Origin: an uncultured Chlorobiaceae bacterium
GTDB taxonomy: Bacteria > Bacteroidota > Chlorobiia > Chlorobiales > Chlorobiaceae
Length of the DNA: 64,000 bases
Assembly: GCA_903836465.1 (NCBI GenBank)
Contig: CAILRB010000017.1
Coordinates: 56,605 to 120,604 of the forward strand
Direction: 5' to 3'
The notes beneath the pieces were generated by a model. That model was not told the DNA's origin, did not search any database, and saw only the letters and a list, made by a program, of their open reading frames with translations. Both the position numbers and the translations under genes were made by a program. How positions within the stretch are numbered: the first letter of the stretch is position 1; the number at the start of each line of letters is the position of its first letter. Shown here piece after piece: positions 57,908 through 64,000 of the stretch.

Positions 57908-59773
57908 ATGACTTTAATGCAGATCAATCCTCCGGATTATGTGAAAAACAAAAAGCTGATCCAGTGGGTACAGGAGACGGCTGAGCTTTGTCGTCCGAGT
58001 TCAGTGCACTGGTGCGATGGCTCCCAGGAAGAGTATGACTTTCTTTGTCAGCAGATGGTAGAGAGCGGTACGTTTATCAAACTTTCTGAAGAGAAACGTC
58101 CCAACAGCTATCTGTGTCGTTCAGATCCAAGTGACGTTGCGCGTGTTGAAGACCGAACGTACATTTGCAGCATCCGTCGTCAGGATGCTGGTCCAACGAA
58201 TAACTGGGTAGCTCCCAGGGAGATGAAAGAGACTCTCAAGGAGTTGTTCAGGGATTGTATGACGGGTCGCACCATGTATGTTATCCCGTTCAGCATGGGA
58301 CCTCTTGGGTCACCTATTGCGCATATCGGTGTTGAAATTTCTGATTCGCCTTATGTGGTAACCAACATGCGGATCATGACGAGGATGGGAAGCAAGGTTA
58401 TGGAGCTGCTCGGTGAAACCAGCGACTTTGTCCCCTGCCTACACTCCGTAGGTGCACCTCTTCAGCCCGGCGAACTGGATGTTCCATGGCCATGCAATGA
58501 TACCAAGTACATTGTTCATTTTCCTGAAGAGCGTTCAATTATCTCTTTTGGAAGCGGTTATGGCGGCAATGCTCTTCTCGGCAAGAAATGTTTTGCCTTG
58601 CGTATCGCCTCCTCAATGGCAAGGGATGAAGGCTGGCTGGCTGAGCACATGCTGATTCTCGGTGTTGAATCTCCCGAAGGCGAAAAAACCTATATAGGCG
58701 CCGCATTCCCGAGTGCCTGTGGTAAAACAAATTTTGCAATGCTTATTCCACCTCAATCGTTTGAGGGCTGGAAGGTAACAACTATTGGTGATGATATTGC
58801 GTGGATTAAATCTGGCGAAGATGGTCGTCTTCGTGCTATCAACCCCGAATATGGCTTTTTTGGTGTAGCTCCGGGCACCTCGGACAAATCCAATCCCAAT
58901 GCGATGGCCACCCTTGGTAAAAACTGTATCTTTACCAACGTTGCCATGACACCTGACGGCGATGTCTGGTGGGAAGGGATGACGGATGTTGCTCCTGATC
59001 ATCTTATCGACTGGCAGGGTCATGCCTGGACTCCTGATTGCGGCCGACTCTCTTCACATCCCAATGCCCGATTTACTTCCCCGGCAAATCAGTGCCCTTC
59101 TCTGGATGCGGCATGGGAAGATCCGAAAGGAGTGCCGATCAGCGCCTTTATTTTTGGTGGACGTCGCGGAGATACGGTGCCGCTTGTCTACCAGTCAGCA
59201 AACTGGAATTCCGGAGTCTACCTGGCGGCGACCATGGGTTCTGAAAAAACTGCCGCCGCAGCCGGCAAGGTTGGGGATGTTCGTCGCGATCCTTTTGCCA
59301 TGATTCCTTTCTGTGGTTATCACATGGGTGATTATTTCACTCACTGGCTCAATGTCGGTCGTACACTGCCTGAGCTGCCAAGAATTTTTGGCGTCAACTG
59401 GTTCCGCAAGGATGAGAACGGCAAATTCCTCTGGCCGGGTTTTGGTGAAAACATGAGGGTGCTGAAGTGGATTGTCGATCGTGTTCATGGCAAAGCAGGA
59501 GCTGTTGAGAGTCCGCTTGGCTGGATGCCGAAGTATGAGATGCTTGACTGGAAAGGTTTGGAGAGTATGACTGCGGAGAAGTTTACCAAACTGATGATGG
59601 TCGATCGTGAAGCATGGAAGAATGAGCTTCTTTCACATGAGGAGCTTTTTGAAATGATTTACGACAGACTGCCCAAAGAGTTTCCCCATATCCGTGAATT
59701 GATGCTTTCAACCCTATGGAAGTCTCCGGCGCACTGGTCGTTGGCTCCTGAAAACTATTCTACCGAAAGCTGA
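57908..59773 (+). CDS. pckG: Phosphoenolpyruvate carboxykinase (GTP)
   Basis: The enzyme interconverts oxaloacetate plus GTP with PEP, CO2 and GDP, and would feed gluconeogenesis or anaplerosis around the reductive TCA cycle. The 621-residue product matches the GTP-dependent family: [12 protein letters not shown] near residue 33, [21 protein letters not shown] near 118, [25 protein letters not shown] near 214, and the P-loop [16 protein letters not shown] near 268, whose cysteine is the reactive one. [15 protein letters not shown] near 418 and [23 protein letters not shown] near 498 contact nucleotide. A perfect terminator follows. Confidence 0.97.
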   Translation: MTLMQINPPDYVKNKKLIQWVQETAELCRPSSVHWCDGSQEEYDFLCQQMVESGTFIKLSEEKRPNSYLCRSDPSDVARVEDRTYICSIRRQDAGPTNNWVAPREMKETLKELFRDCMTGRTMYVIPFSMGPLGSPIAHIGVEISDSPYVVTNMRIMTRMGSKVMELLGETSDFVPCLHSVGAPLQPGELDVPWPCNDTKYIVHFPEERSIISFGSGYGGNALLGKKCFALRIASSMARDEGWLAEHMLILGVESPEGEKTYIGAAFPSACGKTNFAMLIPPQSFEGWKVTTIGDDIAWIKSGEDGRLRAINPEYGFFGVAPGTSDKSNPNAMATLGKNCIFTNVAMTPDGDVWWEGMTDVAPDHLIDWQGHAWTPDCGRLSSHPNARFTSPANQCPSLDAAWEDPKGVPISAFIFGGRRGDTVPLVYQSANWNSGVYLAATMGSEKTAAAAGKVGDVRRDPFAMIPFCGYHMGDYFTHWLNVGRTLPELPRIFGVNWFRKDENGKFLWPGFGENMRVLKWIVDRVHGKAGAVESPLGWMPKYEMLDWKGLESMTAEKFTKLMMVDREAWKNELLSHEELFEMIYDRLPKEFPHIRELMLSTLWKSPAHWSLAPENYSTES

Positions 59774-59792
59774 CGTTTTACAGGAAAGAAAT

Positions 59793-59830
59793 AAAAGAAA
59801 AGGGCGCTTTTAAAGGCGCCCTTTTCTTTT
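59793..59830. terminator. Bidirectional terminator between pckG and dodecin gene
   Basis: AAAAGAAAAGGGCGC (59793-59807) and GCGCCCTTTTCTTTT (59816-59830) form a perfect 15-bp stem with an 8-base loop. The A/T arms give a T-rich tail on both strands, so it can end pckG from the left and the dodecin gene from the right. Confidence 0.92.
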
Positions 59831-59848
59831 GCTTACAGGAACTTCTGA

Positions 59849-60061
59849 TCACTCTTCATCAAGGGTAAAACCTATTTTCACGGTAACCTGCCAGTAGACA
59901 ATTTTCTGGTTCTCTACATGACAGCGGGTTTCCTGAATTTCAACCCAGCGAATGTTTCTGACCGATTCGGCTGCTTTGGCAACAGCATTCTTGACTGCCT
60001 CTTCAATGCTTGTTTGCGAAGTGCCGACAAGTTCGATTTTCTTATAGATATGATCACTCAT
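59849..60061 (-). CDS. Dodecin family flavin-binding protein
   Basis: Dodecins form hollow dodecamers that bind flavin or coenzyme A and buffer free cofactor. The 70-residue product is full length: YKKIELVGTSQTSIEEAVKNAVAKAAESVRNIRWVEIQETRC in successive parts, with the conserved tryptophan at about residue 39 that stacks on the flavin, then VYWQVTVKIGFTLDE. It lies between the pckG terminator and an acetate-transporter-family gene but has its own transcript. Confidence 0.94.
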   Translation of the reverse strand: MSDHIYKKIELVGTSQTSIEEAVKNAVAKAAESVRNIRWVEIQETRCHVENQKIVYWQVTVKIGFTLDEE

Positions 60062-60245
60062 GGTGCGAATGGTTTTAGTGCTTGAAAAAAAGCTGTTATG
60101 ATGTTGAGTTGAGGCTACCTGTATGTATGGCCATTGCTCATATTAGCAAATCAGTTTACAACTGCAAAATAGCAAACTCTTCAAAATGAGTGTAAAGAAA
60201 GGAGAATCAGGAAAAGGTAGATGGGCTGAAAGGGGAACCGTTGTG

Positions 60246-60282
60246 GCCCGAAACAGCCGTACCACTGATGGCTGTTTCGGGC
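60246..60282 (-). terminator. Hairpin after the acetate-transporter-family gene
   Basis: GCCCGAAACAGCC (60246-60258) and GGCTGTTTCGGGC (60270-60282) form a perfect 13-bp stem with an 11-base loop, 14 bases after the stop of the minus-strand transporter gene. The T-run after it is weak, so termination efficiency is uncertain. Confidence 0.65.
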
Positions 60283-60296
60283 AAGAGGAGCACAGG

Positions 60297-60842
60297 TTAC
60301 ACGCCGAGTGATTTGAGGAGAAGCGGAATGGCGCAAAGTCCAATCGCAACGTTCGTTGCACCGCAGATTTTTGTGATGAAAGCATTCTGCTTGTACCAGG
60401 CAAAAGGCAACAGGATGGTCAGCAAGTTAATGAGCAGAAGCACCGTAGCTAAAGGCCATATTTTTCCGAGAAGGATGGCTTTGTAGCTGAAAATTGCTGT
60501 GATAAAAAAGATACCGAGAAAAAGGTGAGCATAAATCTTTTTGTCACCGGGGTTGTAGAAATGCATGGCCACAACCACCCAGAAAAATCCGTAAGTCGCA
60601 AAGATAGTGCCCAGATAAATTCTGATTTCTGGTGGCAACCCCATATCAAACATATACATGCAGACGGCCGTGAAAAGCTGCGCAACACCGCCGAACCAAA
60701 GTGCGACATGAGCAAGATTTCGGCCCAGTTTTGCATGATCAGTCTCCTCGTCAAGCCCAAACCCTAACTGCTCGAGGCCGAATACCCAGACGGTGACGAT
60801 CAGCCCGAACAACCCGATTGCTTCCGGATTAACAACATTCAT
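60297..60842 (-). CDS. GPR1/FUN34/YaaH (SatP) family transporter
   Basis: Members of this family move acetate or succinate across the inner membrane with protons. The 181-residue product has six membrane helices. It begins NPEAIGLFGLIVTVWVFGLEQLG, the family's N-P-x-P/A-L-G-L start near residue 5, and has ALWFGGVAQLFTAVCMY near 47 and IFATYGFFWVVVAMHF near 79, equivalent to the conserved GG-Q and YG-FW blocks. The sequence is divergent from Escherichia coli SatP, so the substrate is uncertain. Green sulfur bacteria co-assimilate acetate, which would fit. Confidence 0.82.
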   Translation of the reverse strand: MNVVNPEAIGLFGLIVTVWVFGLEQLGFGLDEETDHAKLGRNLAHVALWFGGVAQLFTAVCMYMFDMGLPPEIRIYLGTIFATYGFFWVVVAMHFYNPGDKKIYAHLFLGIFFITAIFSYKAILLGKIWPLATVLLLINLLTILLPFAWYKQNAFITKICGATNVAIGLCAIPLLLKSLGV

Positions 60843-61148
60843 CGAAAGATTCTCCTTTTTTTATTGTTGATGATAAAAGGTTAAATACTCCGTCGAAAAA
60901 ATGGAAATTTCAACAGGAATTTAAATGTACAGCTAATTTTTTTTAAAGAATAATAGTATTCCGCTTTGCTGTTTTTGCATCATCTTTTTACGCTTTTCAG
61001 AAGATAGTGAAAGCCCTTTTCGCGTATACTTGTCTGAGTACTCGTTGCATTGTATTATAAATTGCAGGAAATTTGGCAGCGGGATATCCCGCTTTCTTTT
61101 GATACCTTTGAGCTGTAACAATGTATTCAATGAAGATGTATTGAGGTG
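60843..61148. other. Intergenic region upstream of the MFS gene
   Basis: This 306-base, AT-rich region carries the divergent promoters. The perfect palindrome GCGGGATATCCCGC lies at 61079-61092 and is followed by TTTCTTTT on plus; it could be an operator or an attenuator for the MFS gene. A 98-codon minus frame crosses it but its start is inside the MFS gene and no family is evident. Confidence 0.4.
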
Positions 61149-62459
61149 ATGACCTTCCCTGCCGAAGATTCCATAATGACTGGACCTGATAACGCTGATG
61201 CTGAACGTCGTCGCGGCTTTACACGGCAACTCCTGTCAGCCTTTCCTGCGTTTGAAAGCAAGAATTTTCGCCGTTATTTTCCAGGACAGGTGATTTCCAT
61301 GATTGGAACCTGGATCCAGATGGTGGCGCAGGGGTGGCTGGTGCTTGAAATAACCGGATCTGCCTTTGACGTTGGGCTTGCCGCTGCCGCCTCTACATTG
61401 CCGACACTTTTTCTCTCCCTTTTTGGTGGCGTTGTTGTTGACCGTTATCCCCGTAGGACTATTCTGTTCTGGACGCAATCATCGGCGATGGTGCTTGCTT
61501 TTGTACTTGGCACGTTCGCCATGACCGGTACGGTAACCCTCGGGGTTATTCTTGTACTCTCCTTTCTTCTCGGTTGTGTGAATGCTCTCAATGTTCCCGC
61601 ACTCCAGGCGTTTCTTAGCGAAATAGTGGAGCGTGAGCATCTCGCATCGGCAATTGCGATGAATTCGGCGATCTATAACGGTTCACGGGTTATCGGGCCC
61701 GCCATTGCCGGGCTGCTTATTTCTGCAACCGGTACAGGTACGGCTTTTATGGTCAACGGTGTCAGTTTTATTGCCGTCATTATCTCTCTGCTCTCCATGA
61801 AGGAGACGAGAAAAGCACCCTCCGCGAAAATCAGCCAGCATCCTCTGCAGGCGATCAGAGATGGGCTGAAGTACTCCTGGGAGCATCCCGTGATCCGGAC
61901 GAGTATCTTGTATATCGCGGTTATCTCAATTTTCGCATGGTCTTATGTTACCATGCTTCCCTATATCGCCAAGCATATCTTCCACATGGATGCTTCGGGA
62001 ATGGGCTATCTTTACGGTGTTTCTGGTCTTGGCTCGGTTGTCGGCACGGTGCTTGTTTCCATCTACTCCAGAAAAATCGACCGACTTGTCTTCATTGCAG
62101 GCGGGACAATCCTTTTTTCTCTTGCTCTTATCGGGTTTACGATGACCACTTTTTTGCCTTCAGCGCTTGTTTTTCTCTTTTTGGGGGGATTTGGATTAGT
62201 ATCGGCGGTTTCAACCCTCAGCGCAACCATCCAGAGTACGGTTGACGATCGTTTCAGGGGACGGGTCATGAGCCTTTATATGATGGTGTTCATGGGCTTC
62301 ATGCCGATCGGTAACCTTGAAATCGGCTATCTTTCAGAACATTTTGGGACAGGGCTTGCCATTCGCCTGGGATGTATGGTAACGATTCTGGCCGCAGTTG
62401 TTCTCGTCTTTTCAAGTCGCGGGGTGCGCATGGCCTACAGCAGTTACAAATCATCGTAA
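61149..62459 (+). CDS. MFS transporter, EntS-like exporter family
   Basis: The product is a 12-helix major facilitator protein of about 436 residues. It has AFPAFESKNFRRYFPGQVISMIGTWIQMVAQGWLVLEITGSA in successive parts near 25-70, the MFS signature GVVVDRYPRRTIL near 95, and SRVIGPAIAGLLI near 172, a motif C-like stretch typical of exporters in the EntS/MFS-3 group. The start could be 61149 or the ATG at 61176 (MTGPDN). Its substrate is not evident. It converges with the Rieske fusion gene 35 bases away. Confidence 0.9.
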   Translation: MTFPAEDSIMTGPDNADAERRRGFTRQLLSAFPAFESKNFRRYFPGQVISMIGTWIQMVAQGWLVLEITGSAFDVGLAAAASTLPTLFLSLFGGVVVDRYPRRTILFWTQSSAMVLAFVLGTFAMTGTVTLGVILVLSFLLGCVNALNVPALQAFLSEIVEREHLASAIAMNSAIYNGSRVIGPAIAGLLISATGTGTAFMVNGVSFIAVIISLLSMKETRKAPSAKISQHPLQAIRDGLKYSWEHPVIRTSILYIAVISIFAWSYVTMLPYIAKHIFHMDASGMGYLYGVSGLGSVVGTVLVSIYSRKIDRLVFIAGGTILFSLALIGFTMTTFLPSALVFLFLGGFGLVSAVSTLSATIQSTVDDRFRGRVMSLYMMVFMGFMPIGNLEIGYLSEHFGTGLAIRLGCMVTILAAVVLVFSSRGVRMAYSSYKSS

Positions 62460-62494
62460 CCTGCAAGGAAATGTTGACCGTGTCACCAATACGT

Positions 62495-63580
62495 TCACTC
62501 AAGCCCGGAGGCTTTTCTTCCAGCTCTTTCGAACTCCGGCGCGGCACCGCTCTGCAGGCGCTGTGCCATATCCAGACAGCGGTCGAGCAGGGCGCGCGCA
62601 CCGTCATGCAGCTTTTTGTTGCGCTTGACCATCTCAACGTTGTGCTCCATGTCTTCCGCCGTCCAGCCGCGACTGTGAGCAATGAATGGAAACTGGGGAA
62701 AGTGCATACCCAGTTCACCAAAGAACAGCATCATCTGCCCGGCGACGGCCTGAATGTTGTCCTGTCCTCCAGTCACGATGAGCCCCGCAACTTTGTTCTT
62801 CAGCATGACGCGGTTCTTCAGCGTGATTTGGTTCTGCACCGTGTTCAGGCGCTCCGCCATCTTGAAGTACAATGAACTCGCCGCACCCCAGCGGATGGGC
62901 GTCGCAACCAGAACGACGTCCGCCCAGAAGACCAGGTTCTCATACACCGCGTGCATGCCGTCAGCAGGGTCCATCTGTGAGATGCTGCACGGCCAGGTAC
63001 AAGCCTGCGCGCTCTTGGAGTAGTAACCTTCGCAGGCACGAAAGGACTGTTCACGCAGCTTGATCATGCGTGTCTCCAGGGAGTGGTTCATTCGTGCGTG
63101 TTCAAGAGCACTTTCCAACAGTGCCTCGGAAGTCGAATAGCGTGGGTTGTTATTGTCCATGATCGTGGTCGAGATACCCAGCACGCGAAGCGCCCCAGGC
63201 TCGCGTCGCGTATCGCGATCAAGCGGATGCGGCGCATGCGCCAGCTTCTGGCGATCGGTAGCCGGCATCTCGCGTATCAGAAGCCGACCGCCCTCCACCT
63301 TGAATTCGAAACGGGGCACACGGTCCTCCTCAAAGCCGGGTTCTCCTTCACCTGAAATGCGATGGAACTTCCAGTTGTGCCACGGGCAGACGATGTAGTC
63401 ACCATCGAGGGTGCCCTGCCCAAGAGGCCCGCCCGCGTGATTGCAAGCACCATGGATTGTACCAAAGCTTCCATTAACGCATGACAGCGCAATCTTCGTG
63501 CGTCCTACCAGTATCTGCTGGAGCGGCTTCTTCGACAGCTCAGCCACTTCTCCAACGTCGTGCCACCTCTCTTCATTCAT
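62495..63580 (-). CDS. Rieske [2Fe-2S] domain fused to an NADPH-dependent FMN reductase-like domain
   Basis: The 361-residue product has an N-terminal Rieske domain with cluster ligands Cys46, His48, Cys65 and His68 (CNHAGG and CPWHNW), running to about residue 105. A linker follows, then a flavodoxin-like FMN reductase domain (about 130-330: LRVLGISTTIMDN, ADVVLVATPIRWGAASSLYFKMAERL, KVAGLIVTGGQDNIQ). The ACEGYYSKSAQACTWPCSISQ stretch adds a cysteine-rich segment like that of iron-sulfur flavoproteins. It is therefore probably a short electron-transfer chain in one chain; donor and acceptor are unknown. The gene looks richer in G and C than its neighbours, hinting at transfer. An AGGAAG ribosome-binding site precedes the ATG. 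Confidence 0.88.
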   Translation of the reverse strand: MNEERWHDVGEVAELSKKPLQQILVGRTKIALSCVNGSFGTIHGACNHAGGPLGQGTLDGDYIVCPWHNWKFHRISGEGEPGFEEDRVPRFEFKVEGGRLLIREMPATDRQKLAHAPHPLDRDTRREPGALRVLGISTTIMDNNNPRYSTSEALLESALEHARMNHSLETRMIKLREQSFRACEGYYSKSAQACTWPCSISQMDPADGMHAVYENLVFWADVVLVATPIRWGAASSLYFKMAERLNTVQNQITLKNRVMLKNKVAGLIVTGGQDNIQAVAGQMMLFFGELGMHFPQFPFIAHSRGWTAEDMEHNVEMVKRNKKLHDGARALLDRCLDMAQRLQSGAAPEFERAGRKASGLE

Positions 63581-63630
63581 TGGTACTTCCTCAAATAATT
63601 AGCTGGATCTGCCTAAACTGCAAATTTTTG

Positions 63631-63672
63631 GTAACTTTCTGTTACTTGCCTTATCACGTAACAATTTCTTAC
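63631..63672 (-). promoter_or_regulatory. Two operator-like dyads upstream of the Rieske-flavoprotein gene
   Basis: GTAAC-tttct-GTTAC (63631-63645) is a perfect 15-base dyad. GTAAC-aattt-CTTAC (63658-63672) is a copy with one changed base, with 27 bases between equivalent positions. They lie 51-92 bases upstream of the start. Such paired dyads suggest a dimeric repressor, but no regulator gene is adjacent. Confidence 0.45.
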
Positions 63673-64000
63673 TGAAAGTATAGCGAAATAATGTTGGGCC
63701 TTCAAAAAAACATAGCCGTAACTATCTGATAACTACTCCGCAACGCGCCTGCAGCAGTCTCCTGTTACTCATAAAGCAAACTGTAATCAGATGGTGGACA
63801 CTACAGGTGGTTATACAGAACGGGAGAAAGAGCTGTAAGGGAGTGCTTTTTTTGGCGGATTATCACTCCTGTCCGGTTATAAGTCAAATAAATTCAACTG
63901 GTTACAGGTATAGGTATCCTGAATTTTGTAAACGGAATTCATAACTAATTGTTTTATATGGACTTTCTCGAAAACACTGACACTCAAGATTTGTAGGAAT
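63673..64000. other. Gene-free stretch at the right end of the window
   Basis: No coding frame, RNA gene or repeat of note was recognised here. Any gene transcribed from the right edge would begin beyond the window. Confidence 0.4.

Noticed and set aside
60933..61229. 98-codon minus-strand frame upstream of the MFS gene
   Set aside because: Its start lies inside the MFS gene, it has no ribosome-binding site and no family resemblance; base composition alone may keep it open.

Overview
The window looks like chromosomal DNA from a green sulfur bacterium (Chlorobiaceae, Chlorobium/Pelodictyon type), and it spans the replication-origin neighbourhood. The call rests on a geranylgeranyl reductase of the bacteriochlorophyll type (bchP), a protein joining two domains otherwise typical of oxygenic phototrophs, an atpD-atpC pair detached from the rest of the ATP synthase genes, GTP-dependent PEP carboxykinase, and overall protein character. 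No rRNA gene, CRISPR array or intact insertion sequence was seen. One tRNA gene (Thr, CGU anticodon) is present.

Layout. 1-3.6 kb: start of a division/cell-wall cluster (rsmH, mraZ, minus strand) and an orphan two-partner-secretion pore. 3.7-9.3 kb: chorismate mutase, mltG, pgk and a rhomboid protease on plus; rlmD and a PAP2 phosphatase on minus. 9.3-16.9 kb: the origin block, with yidC-yidD-rnpA-rpmH going left and dnaA-dnaN-recF-dciA going right; two perfect DnaA boxes lie between rpmH and dnaA, and weaker ones between dnaA and dnaN. 16.9-30.2 kb: a flavodiiron protein, a family B DNA polymerase, mnmG flanked by two parS-like 16-mers, secD-secF, a SurA-like chaperone, gyrB, yraN and rnhB.

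30.6-45.2 kb is an accessory island: a DUF2461 protein, a Fic protein with an altered catalytic motif, HicAB, a DUF1778-GNAT toxin-antitoxin pair, a lipoprotein, and a type I restriction-modification locus (hsdM, hsdS, hsdR). The restriction locus is interrupted by a DUF5131/TcmP pair, an internally deleted second hsdR copy, a RelE/ParE-type pair, a Panacea-domain gene with an unrecognised partner, and a UPF0175 antitoxin without its toxin. This is the part of the window most likely to hold undescribed biology.

45.3-64 kb returns to housekeeping and photosynthesis-linked genes: RNase E/G, dapD, a C-terminal processing protease, the DUF2499-DUF3593 fusion next to bchP, glyS, a small membrane protein resembling fungal Pyr4/PaxB-type terpene cyclases, clpS, an LD-carboxypeptidase, atpC-atpD, tRNA-Thr, a TlpA-like thioredoxin, pckG, dodecin, an acetate-transporter-family protein, an MFS exporter, and a Rieske/FMN-reductase fusion preceded by two operator-like dyads.

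All family assignments come from reading the protein sequences; no database search was run.
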